Below, in pieces: positions 14,386 to 22,300 of a stretch of DNA of 51,974 nt. This DNA is from Actinomycetes bacterium (GTDB taxonomy: Bacteria; Actinomycetota; Acidimicrobiia; Acidimicrobiales; Acidimicrobiaceae). Where the stretch lies: contig JAJYHR010000180.1 in NCBI GenBank assembly GCA_021784675.1, positions 1 to 51,974 of the forward strand, written 5' to 3'. A model generated the notes under the pieces. That model had not been told where the DNA came from. It saw only the letters and a program-made list of their open reading frames with translations, and did no database searches. A program made the translations under genes and the position numbers. Position 1 is the stretch's first letter, and the number at the start of each line of letters is the position of its first letter.

Positions 14386-15135
14386 TCACGCGAAGCTTCC
14401 GGCTCCAGCTTCCGGCCGCACCAGGCCTCGCGACCGCGCCCAGGCGACCAGGGCCTCCCGATCGTGCGTCCCCGACTTGCGCAGGAGCGCGGCACCGTGC
14501 GCCCGAGCCGTCCCCGGGCTGATGAAGAGCCGCTCGGCTACCTCCCGGTAGGACAGCCCCTCCACCAGGTAGCGGAGGATCTCCGCCTCCCGGGCGCTGA
14601 GCAGCCCGCCGCGCTCCGGCGCTCGGCCCGTTTCCTCCGTGGCCGGGGCGAGCCTCCTCCAGCTGCTTCCGAACAGGAAGGCCATCGAGAGCAGCAGGAC
14701 CATGAACACAAGCCAGACCGGGTGAAGCACCTTCGGCAGCGGCGAGACCGAGGCCACCCGGTATACGAGCAGGGACGCCACCACCACGATCGCCAGCAGC
14801 CACTGCCTGACACCGGTCAGCCTCCGCCCCAGCTCGAAGGCGGGCACCACCCCGGTGATCAGGGCCGGGTAGTTTCGATCGTGCGCATAGATGGCGTAGA
14901 AGCAGAGCGCGGTGGCCACGCACAGGCAGAGATAGAGATGCCTGCCGGCGTACCGCCGCAGCACCGTCCCGATCCCCACGCACGCAACCGCGAAAGCAAC
15001 CGCGAGGACCACCGCCGGCATCCACGGCGACCCGCCCATCGCCGCGCCGGTAAGCACCAGGAGCGGCATGGAGAACGCGCACAGGCGCTCGGGCGTAACT
15101 CGCCTCCGGCGATGCTGCAACGCATTACCAGCCAC
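14386..15135 (-). CDS. Membrane-anchored LuxR-type transcriptional regulator
   Basis: A 249-residue protein with about six predicted transmembrane helices in residues 20-165 (for example MPAVVLAVAFAVACVGIGTV, WLLAIVVVASLLVYRV, VWLVFMVLLLSMAFLFG). A cytoplasmic LuxR/FixJ helix-turn-helix follows: LSAREAEILRYLVEGLSYREVAERLFISPGTARAHG, residues about 178-240. There is no receiver or PAS domain, so the membrane part probably senses the signal directly. It starts with GTG 15135 behind a G-rich stretch. It is convergent with the exporter (21 bp gap) and divergent from the secreted propeller gene, with a TCTTACC/GGTAAGA dyad in the shared promoter region. Its likely targets are its own gene and the propeller gene, by position only. 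Confidence 0.8.
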   Translation of the reverse strand: MAGNALQHRRRRVTPERLCAFSMPLLVLTGAAMGGSPWMPAVVLAVAFAVACVGIGTVLRRYAGRHLYLCLCVATALCFYAIYAHDRNYPALITGVVPAFELGRRLTGVRQWLLAIVVVASLLVYRVASVSPLPKVLHPVWLVFMVLLLSMAFLFGSSWRRLAPATEETGRAPERGGLLSAREAEILRYLVEGLSYREVAERLFISPGTARAHGAALLRKSGTHDREALVAWARSRGLVRPEAGAGSFA

Positions 15136-15218
15136 CGATCAACCCCCCGATCTCGGAAGCGGCACCAGTCTACCCCTCCCCGCCCCGCCGCGGCCCGGAT
15201 CTCCCCGCGAGCCGAGCG

Positions 15219-15244
15219 CTCTTACCGCGAATAAGAGGGTAAGA
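15219..15244. promoter_or_regulatory. Overlapping inverted repeats in the luxR/propeller intergenic region
   Basis: CTCTTA(7)TAAGAG at 15219-15237 overlaps TCTTACC(11)GGTAAGA at 15220-15244, and the half TAAGA repeats directly. Both are perfect. The site lies 84 bp before the luxR-type start and about 100 bp before the propeller start, fitting an operator for the adjacent HTH protein. No binding evidence is available from sequence. Confidence 0.45.
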
Positions 15245-15344
15245 ACCCGAAATCAGAAGGCCCCCAGCCCCCCGGGCGGAGCCGGCGTACCTAACCTGTG
15301 CACGCCGGCCGTCGGTTGGCTGGCAGGAGCAAAAGGGGGATCAA

Positions 15345-17240
15345 TTGTCTCAACGAACCAGGCGGCGGCTGCTGGCCATCGCTGCCACCACCGTAACGCT
15401 GGCGGCCGGTGCCGCTTCCGTCTCTCTCCAGGCGGCTCCCAGCGCCGACCGCCAGCCCCAGATTCCGGCAGCCGCGGCCGCGATGGCGGAGCGCCTCTTT
15501 CCCAGCGGGGCGCCCGCCGTCATCCTCGTCTCCAACACCCGCGAGGGGCAGGCGCTCTCTCCTCTGGCAACGGCGCTGGCCCAGCACGAGCAGGGGGCGC
15601 TCCTAGTGGCCAGCAACCCGGCCTCGCTGGGAACCGCCACCTCGCAGGCGCTCAGCCAGATGGCGGTTCCCCTGGTCGCCCCCGCCGGCACCGTGCAGCC
15701 GTTCCAGCCGCAGCCCGGCAAGCCCTCGATAATCATCCTCGGCAACGGCGGGGTGATCGCCGCCTCGCTGCAGGCACAGCTGGCAGGGGAGGGGTATGCG
15801 GTCACCCGCTTGGCCGGCAGCACGCAGGCGATCGCCTCCCGGATCCAGGGGATCGTGGCCCCGGCGATACCGGCTCCCGGTGGGGGCTTCCCGGCCGGTT
15901 GGAGCAGCTACGCCCAGAACTCCAGCCACAACTCGGTGATCAAAGTCCCAGCCGGGGCGCCAGCATGGGAACGCTCCGGCGTCTCCTGGAACTTCGCCGA
16001 GAACGCCGCCATCCCCTTTAACCAGGGCTTTGCCGATACCGCCAACCTAGGGCTCCGCGGAGCACCGGTGAAGATGACCCAGACACTCGGAAACGCGGTG
16101 GGGGTGACCGCGGTCAATGGAGTCGTCTACTCGGAGTCCGACGATGGCCACATCTACGCCGTCGACGCCAGGACCGGCAGGCAGCTCTGGCAGATCGGGA
16201 TGCTTGCCAATACCCCGATGGGCAACCCGATAGTCGCCAACGGAGTCCTGTACGTCACCGTCGGCGATACCGGCTTCCCCTTCTCCCAGCTGCTCAGGTA
16301 CTACCTCTCCGGAGGAACCGCTCAGCTGGTGCGGGGGTTGGGTTACTCCGCCGTCTACGCCTTCAACGCCACCACCGGGCGCGCGCTCTGGCGCGCCGAC
16401 TTCCACGGCAACGCCATGCCGACCCCGGTGTACTACAACGGGAACCTCTACGTGCCGACCGGAGGCGGGAACCTGTGGGACTTCAACGCCACCACCGGCG
16501 CCGCCAACTGGAAGGCGGCCCTTGGGGGTTTCGACTCCATGTCGTCGCCGTCGGTGTACGTGAATCGCGCGACCGGCAACGCTGAGGTCGTCGTCGGCAC
16601 GTCGGGCAGCAACCACCTGGTCGCCGTCGACGCCGCCAGCGGGAAGATCGAATGGACCCAGTCGACCAACCTGCCGATCTTCAACACCGGCATGGGCGAC
16701 AACTCCCCGGCGATCGACCCGAAGACCGGGATCATCGTCCAGGACTCCGTGGTCGACTTCAACCCGGCCACCAAGACCTGCAACCTCGCGGTCTACGCCA
16801 TGAGCGCGAGCACCGGCCAGGTGCTCTGGTCGACGCTGCTTGGCACCGGCCAGGCACCTCCTGCCTACAAGGCGGGAGTGGCGATGGTCCACGACGGCGT
16901 GGTCTACGTCGGCTCCCCGGTTACCTCCACCATGTACGCCATCCAGGAGGCGACCGGCCAGATCCTGTGGAAGCTGCCGCTTCCCAACTCCGGACCGGCA
17001 GGCGCCGGCCGCGGCGCCCCGGCTTACGCCTACGGCGTCCTCTGGGCGGCCGAGGGCGCCAGCCTGTACGCCATCGACCCGAAGACCGGGGCGGTACTGG
17101 GCAGCTACGCCCCTGGCGGAAGGTTCGGAATCGTCAACCCGGTCATCGTCGGCGGAACCATGTACCTCGACAACTCGTACGACTGGGTGCAGGCGGTACC
17201 GCTCACCAAGATCCTTCCGTCCGTGAACATCACCAGCTAG
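15345..17240 (+). CDS. Secreted PQQ-type beta-propeller protein with an N-terminal cell-wall-binding-like domain
   Basis: A 631-residue exported protein starting at TTG 15345 behind AAAAGGGGGA. Residues 1-31 form a Sec signal (RTRRRLLAIAATTVTLAAGAASVSLQA). Residues about 50-165 have the alternating pattern AVILVSNTREGQALSPLATAL ... IIILGNGGVIAASLQAQLAGEGYAVTRLAGSTQAIASRI, which resembles a cell-wall-binding repeat 2 unit. From about residue 220 there are repeated blades of the PQQ/BamB type (VVYSESDDGHIYAVDARTGRQLWQIG, VYAFNATTGRALWRADF, VAVDAASGKIEWTQS, VYAMSASTGQVLWSTL, MYAIQEATGQILWKLPL). Dehydrogenase cofactor residues are not obvious, so a structural or binding role is as likely as an enzyme. 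Its promoter region is shared with the LuxR-type gene. Confidence 0.8.
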   Translation: MSQRTRRRLLAIAATTVTLAAGAASVSLQAAPSADRQPQIPAAAAAMAERLFPSGAPAVILVSNTREGQALSPLATALAQHEQGALLVASNPASLGTATSQALSQMAVPLVAPAGTVQPFQPQPGKPSIIILGNGGVIAASLQAQLAGEGYAVTRLAGSTQAIASRIQGIVAPAIPAPGGGFPAGWSSYAQNSSHNSVIKVPAGAPAWERSGVSWNFAENAAIPFNQGFADTANLGLRGAPVKMTQTLGNAVGVTAVNGVVYSESDDGHIYAVDARTGRQLWQIGMLANTPMGNPIVANGVLYVTVGDTGFPFSQLLRYYLSGGTAQLVRGLGYSAVYAFNATTGRALWRADFHGNAMPTPVYYNGNLYVPTGGGNLWDFNATTGAANWKAALGGFDSMSSPSVYVNRATGNAEVVVGTSGSNHLVAVDAASGKIEWTQSTNLPIFNTGMGDNSPAIDPKTGIIVQDSVVDFNPATKTCNLAVYAMSASTGQVLWSTLLGTGQAPPAYKAGVAMVHDGVVYVGSPVTSTMYAIQEATGQILWKLPLPNSGPAGAGRGAPAYAYGVLWAAEGASLYAIDPKTGAVLGSYAPGGRFGIVNPVIVGGTMYLDNSYDWVQAVPLTKILPSVNITS

Positions 17241-17256
17241 CGTCTGTGCGCCGGGA

Positions 17257-17287
17257 GGGGGCGGCAGGGCGCCCCCGCTTCCTTCCT
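17257..17287 (+). terminator. Intrinsic-type terminator after the propeller gene
   Basis: GGGGGCG at 17257-17263 pairs with CGCCCCC at 17270-17276 around a six-base loop, followed by a pyrimidine-rich GCTTCCTTCCT. It lies 16 bp after the propeller stop codon and separates it from the isocitrate dehydrogenase gene. Confidence 0.65.
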
Positions 17288-17424
17288 CATAGACGTCCCG
17301 CCTCGGGCGCGCTCTCCAGTTTGCCCGCACCCTCCAGTTGATGGCAAAATCGACTCATCCTGGAGCGTGCGGCAACCGGCCCGTATACCGTGGGTTCACT
17401 GCACGCCGGTTGATCGGAGGTACC

Positions 17425-18867
17425 TTGGAAAGTTCTGCTCGCCGCAGGGTGGCCGTTGCCCGCGGGGACGGCATCGGTCCCGAGATCATGGACGCCACCC
17501 TCTCTATTCTCGAAGCGGCCGGCGCCGATCTCGAGTTCGTCCCGATCAGGATCGGGAGTGCCGTCTACGCGGAGGGGACCACCTCGGGCGTCTCCGACGA
17601 CGCCTGGCAGGCGATCAGCGACACCAAGGTGATCCTCAAGGCTCCGGTGACCACGCCCCAGGGTGGCGGCGTGAAGAGCGTCAACGTGACCATCCGGACC
17701 GCATACGGCCTCTTTGCCAACGTGCGGCCCTGCCTCTCCTACTCCCCGTACGTCCCGACCCGCTACCCGGGGATCAACCTGGTGATCGTCCGGGAGAACG
17801 AGGAGGACGTCTACGGCGGCATCGAGCACCGCCAGTCCCACGACGTCACCCAAGCCCTCAAGCTCATCTCCCGCCCCGGTTCAGAGCGGGTGATCCGCTA
17901 CGCCTTCGAGTACGCCCGTCACTTCGGGCGCAGCAAGGTCACCTGCTTCACCAAGGACAACATCCTCAAGATGACCGACGGCCTCTTCCACCAGGTCTTC
18001 AACGAGGTGAGCGCGGAGTACCCCGATATCCAGGCAGACCACTGGATCGTGGACATCGGCACGGCGCGGCTGGCGGATACGCCCGAGCTCTTCGACGTCA
18101 TCGTCACCCCCAACCTCTACGGCGACATCATCTCCGACGTCGCCGCGGAGATCGCCGGCTCGGTGGGTATGGCCGGCAGCGCCAACGTCGGCGCCGAGGT
18201 GTCCATGTTCGAGGCGATCCACGGCTCGGCGCCCGGCATCGCCGGCCAGAACGTCGCCAACCCGTCCGGCCTGCTCCAAGGCGCGATCCAGATGCTCTAC
18301 CACCTGGGCATGGGTCCGGTCGCCAGCCGGATCAACGACGCCTGGCTCTACACCATCGAGTCGGGGGTGCACACCGCCGACGTCTTCGACACCGTCCACT
18401 CGACCAAGCTGGTGGGAACCCGGGAGTTTGCCGGAACCGTCGTCGCCAACTTGGGGCAGGCACCTCGCAAGCTCGCTGGGCACCGTACCTCCACCAACCC
18501 GGTGGCCTTCTCGGTGACCCCCGCCGCGAGGAGGCTGGAGGAGAAGCGGCTTACCGGCATGGACGCCTTCTTCGAGTGGAGGGATACGCCCGAAGAGCTT
18601 GCCCAGATGGTGCTCTCGGTTGAGCTCGACCCTTTCGAGCTGGTGATGATCTCCAACCGTGGCCAGGCCGTCTACCCGAACCGGCATCCCGAGACCTTCC
18701 TCGTCGACCAGTACCGGTGCCGGTTCCTAGCGCCCGCGCCGATCAGGCATGAAGACCTCGTCTCGCTGCTGGGGAGGCTGGTCGGAAGCGGCCTCGACCT
18801 CCTCAAGATGGAGGGGCTGTTCGAGTTCGACGGAGCGCCCGGCTACTCGCTGGGGCAGGGGGAGTAA
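17425..18867 (+). CDS. icd: Isocitrate dehydrogenase, about 480-residue Rickettsia/Thermus-like type
   Basis: The enzyme oxidises isocitrate to 2-oxoglutarate in the TCA cycle. I chose TTG 17425 (480 residues) because CGGAGG lies 4 bases upstream and the sequence then begins just before RVAVARGDGIGPEIM; the track start at 17338 adds 29 unrelated residues. Family motifs include VIVRENEEDVYGGIEHRQ, FDVIVTPNLYGDIISD and FEAIHGSAPGIAGQNVANPSGLLQGAIQML. The length and a C-terminal extension of about 140 residues fit the long IDH group rather than the E. coli type. At the position where NADP enzymes usually have Lys-Tyr (HGTAPKY), this one has Gly-Ile, so cofactor preference is uncertain and may be NAD. 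The large glutamate dehydrogenase gene lies nearby. Confidence 0.9.
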   Translation: MESSARRRVAVARGDGIGPEIMDATLSILEAAGADLEFVPIRIGSAVYAEGTTSGVSDDAWQAISDTKVILKAPVTTPQGGGVKSVNVTIRTAYGLFANVRPCLSYSPYVPTRYPGINLVIVRENEEDVYGGIEHRQSHDVTQALKLISRPGSERVIRYAFEYARHFGRSKVTCFTKDNILKMTDGLFHQVFNEVSAEYPDIQADHWIVDIGTARLADTPELFDVIVTPNLYGDIISDVAAEIAGSVGMAGSANVGAEVSMFEAIHGSAPGIAGQNVANPSGLLQGAIQMLYHLGMGPVASRINDAWLYTIESGVHTADVFDTVHSTKLVGTREFAGTVVANLGQAPRKLAGHRTSTNPVAFSVTPAARRLEEKRLTGMDAFFEWRDTPEELAQMVLSVELDPFELVMISNRGQAVYPNRHPETFLVDQYRCRFLAPAPIRHEDLVSLLGRLVGSGLDLLKMEGLFEFDGAPGYSLGQGE

Positions 18868-18899
18868 GCGCCGGCCGCGGTGCGCAGGCCGCCCCGGCG

Positions 18900-19223
18900 C
18901 TACCTCTGAGCCTCGCCGCAGCCGGCCCTCGACAGGTCGATGCTCCCGTTCCGCATCAGGTTCGATCGCGGGCGGACCGAGTCGAACCCAGCCGCGAGCG
19001 CCGCCTCGGCCAGATCCCGGCGCACGTGCGGGTAGTACCCGACCAGGCACCCGCTGACCAGCCGCCGGATCTCACCGAGGTCGAGCTGACCGCCGGCGAG
19101 ATCGACCAGCACCGCGTCGAATCCATCCACCGGGCCGGAAAGCTTCCGCGCAACAGCGACCCCCTCGAGAGCCTCGAACCGGGAGGCGTCCATCAGGGAG
19201 CCGGTAAGGACGAGCACCTTCAT
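18900..19223 (-). CDS. Small receiver-like protein, function unknown
   Basis: A 107-residue soluble protein with GGAGGAGG before its ATG, so translation is likely strong. The layout MKVLVLTGSLMDASRFEAL ... FDAVLVDLAGGQLDLGEIRRLV ... CLVGYYPHVRRDLAEAALAAGFDSVRPRSNLMRN follows the alternating strand-helix order of response-regulator receivers. The VLVDLA strand is where a receiver's phospho-aspartate site would be, but the acidic pocket is incomplete, so it looks like a pseudo-receiver. It lies between icd and the divergent glutamate dehydrogenase gene. A regulatory role there is speculative. Confidence 0.6.
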   Translation of the reverse strand: MKVLVLTGSLMDASRFEALEGVAVARKLSGPVDGFDAVLVDLAGGQLDLGEIRRLVSGCLVGYYPHVRRDLAEAALAAGFDSVRPRSNLMRNGSIDLSRAGCGEAQR

Positions 19224-19306
19224 CGCGACCTCCTCCAGCCGAGCCTAGGTGAAGCGGCGGCGCCGGCACGCCGGGCGAGCAAGCAACCGCCCCCGTGACA
19301 GGAACG

Positions 19307-19320
19307 CTAATACGTACTAG
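19307..19320. promoter_or_regulatory. ACGT-centred near-palindrome upstream of the glutamate dehydrogenase
   Basis: CTAATACGTACTAG matches its own complement at 12 of 14 positions. It lies in an AT-richer patch 37 bp before the glutamate dehydrogenase start and within the divergent promoter region. It could be an operator, or overlap a promoter whose -10 I cannot place with confidence. Confidence 0.35.
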
Positions 19321-19356
19321 GTTGGAGCCGATAGATAGTTCGACAAAGGAGTCGAC

Positions 19357-22300
19357 ATGCCTGTTACCACGCCTGAAGGCGGTAATCCCGTGTACCGAGA
19401 CCTCAGGTCCGCCCAAGCCACGCTGATCGAATCCCTCGAGCATACCGGAAGGTCCGGATGGTTCGATCAGTTCCTGCGGGCCTACACCCACCGGATCGAG
19501 CCGGAAGAGGAGAGCGCCTTCTCTCCGGAGTTCGTGATCCAGGCTCTGGCCACCCAGTGGCGGACGCTCACCGACTTTGCCGACGAGGACCTCTGCGTGG
19601 TTGACATCTCCATCGGGGGGGAGCTGGTGCGGAGGCGGTGCCTTCCCGACGGCAAGGTCTTCTCGGAGCGGTTGGCGATCGAGAGCATCGGAAGCGGCAC
19701 TCTGGTGTCGATCGTCTCCAAGGACATGGACTTTCTCGTCGACACCTTCCTGCAGACGCTGCGGGAGCGGAACGACCGCCTGACCGCCATGCACCCGGTC
19801 ATCATCTCCTCGACCATCGACCATCCCGAGCTGGCCAGGTCGCTTACCAGCGGCGATGGCCTGGTCTCTTTCTTCGCCGCCAAGTTCCCCGAACTGCCGA
19901 CGCGAGCCGAGGCCGAGCAGCTGTCGCGCAAGCTTGCCGACCGCTACCAGCAGCTGAGCTCCTTCATCCGCGACCGCGAGCGCATGGTCGCCGACCTTCT
20001 CCAGCTGGTGGAGGCCGACGAGTTCCCGGGGAGGGATCTGGAGGCGGTGCAGCCGTCGACCTCGGCCCTCGCCCAGTTCCTCCCCTTCACCGAGATCCGG
20101 CGGCCGGCCTCCGGAGGGACCGCCGTCCTCGGCATCGAGCCCCACGATCTGCCTACGGCCAAGGGTGAACCCCAAGAGCACCGTTTTGCCGTCGAGATCC
20201 TCCCGACCCGCTCCGAGATCCTTGGCGGGTCGGTGTTGAGAGCCCTCACCCATAGGGACGAGCGGGGAGAGGTGACCTTCCTCGGCGTCTTCCGCCCCCA
20301 GCTAACCGGGGCGATCGGTCTTGCCGCGCCCGAGGTGAGCGCTCGCGTCGAGCAGGCCCGCCTCGCCTCCTCCCTCCTTCCCAGCAGCCACTCGTACCGC
20401 GTCCTCCGCGACTTCGTGAGCTCGCTCACCATCGACCTGGTGATCTCCCTGCCCATCGAGCGTTTCATCGAGCTCTGCAAGGTTGGCTTGCTGATGGAGG
20501 AGGTGTCGAGAACCCAGGTCTTCGTCGACAGCGGCGCGATCGCCAGCCGGCTGGTGGTAATCGTGCCCGCAGACCGGATCGACGTCGGGATCGAGGAGCG
20601 CATCGACGGCCTGGTCGCGTCGGAGTGCGAGACCATGTTCGCCCGGCTTTCGCGCACCCTCTCCGAGCGGAGCCTGGTGATCGAGTACGGCCTATCCGGC
20701 CCGGTCGACGAGGAGAGCCTGGAGCGGCTGAAGGACGCGCTCGAGGTGGCCTCCACCCCCTGGAAGCTGCGGATCCGCTCCCAGCTGCGCGAGACGCTTC
20801 CCGCCGAACGGCTGGCGCCGGTCCTCGAGGTGCTCGATGTCTTTGCCGCCACCGTCGAGCCCAGCTTCATGCTCGACGAGCCGGACGAGCGCGCTCTTGC
20901 GGACCTCGCAGCCATCGAGGAGCTGCTCCGTTCCGGCGAGCGGGTCAAGGCCCGCGTGTTGGTCGGCGGCGGGCAGGCCCACATCCACCTGATCGCCCTC
21001 GCCGACCGGCCGACGCTCACCGACATGGTCCCCGTGGTGGAGAACTTCGGACTCAAGGTGATCGAGGAGCTTCCCTACCGGGCCCGAGTCTCCGATCGGG
21101 ATATCTGGATCATCGACCTCGAGGTAGCCGCCGGCCCGAGCCTGGTGGTAGGGGTCCTCGACGACGCGGTCAGCTCCCCCCTGGAGGAGTTCCTCACCCT
21201 GGTATGGCAGGGAGAGACCGAGAACGATCCGCTTAACCAGCTCTGCCTCTCCGCCGGGTTGGAAGCGCCCGCCATCGAGGTCCTGAGGGCGCTCGCCGCG
21301 TACATCCGCCTCGGAACCCTGGGCTACTCCGAGACCTACGCCCGCTACGCCCTGGTGGCGAACCCGCAGATCGCGACGGGCCTTGCCGAGCTGTTCCTGC
21401 GCCGCTTCGACGTTGGCAGCTCCGCCGCCAGCCGCGAGGAGGCCACCGCCCGGCTCTCGGCGGAGATCAACGAGCGGCTGGCTGCGGTCGAGTCGCTCGA
21501 CCACGACAAGATCCTCCGGGGGATGCTCGCCCTTGTCCTCGCGATGAGCCGGACCAACTTCTACCACCGGCAGCGGGAGACGATCGCCTTCAAGCTCGAC
21601 CCCGCCAAGGTCGGCTTCCTGCCCGAGCCGAAGCCGATGTTCGAGATCTATGTACGCTCGGCCACCACCGAGGCAGTGCACCTGCGGGGCGGCAAGATCG
21701 CCCGCGGCGGCATCCGCTTCTCGGACCGGGTCGAGGACTTCAGGACCGAGATTCTCGGCCTTATGAAGGCCCAGAACGTCAAGAACGCCGTGATCGTCCC
21801 GGTAGGCGCCAAAGGTGGCTTCATCGTCCGCGACCTCGACCCCAAGGGCGGCAACGCTGCCCGGATCGAGCGCTCCTACCGGGTTTTCATGAACGCCCTG
21901 CTGTCGATCACCGACAACCTCGAGAACGGTGCCATCGTCCCACCCGATCGGACGGTCCGCTACGACGGGGACGACCACTACCTGGTGGTCGCCGCCGACA
22001 AGGGGACGGCCGCCTTCTCCGACATCGCCAACCGGATCGCGATCGACCGCGGGTTCTGGCTCAACGACGCCTTCGCCTCCGGGGGCTCCAACGGCTTTGA
22101 CCACAAGGAGATGGGCATCACCGCCAAAGGCGCCTGGGTGTCCGTCGCCCACCACTTCGATGCGCTGGGGGTGGACGTGGCGGCGACGCCGGTCACCGTG
22201 GTCGGGATCGGCGACATGTCCGGGGACGTCTTCGGGAACGGGATGCTCCGCTCCCGCCAGCTCAAGCTGGTCGCCGCCTTCGATCACCGCCACATCTTCC

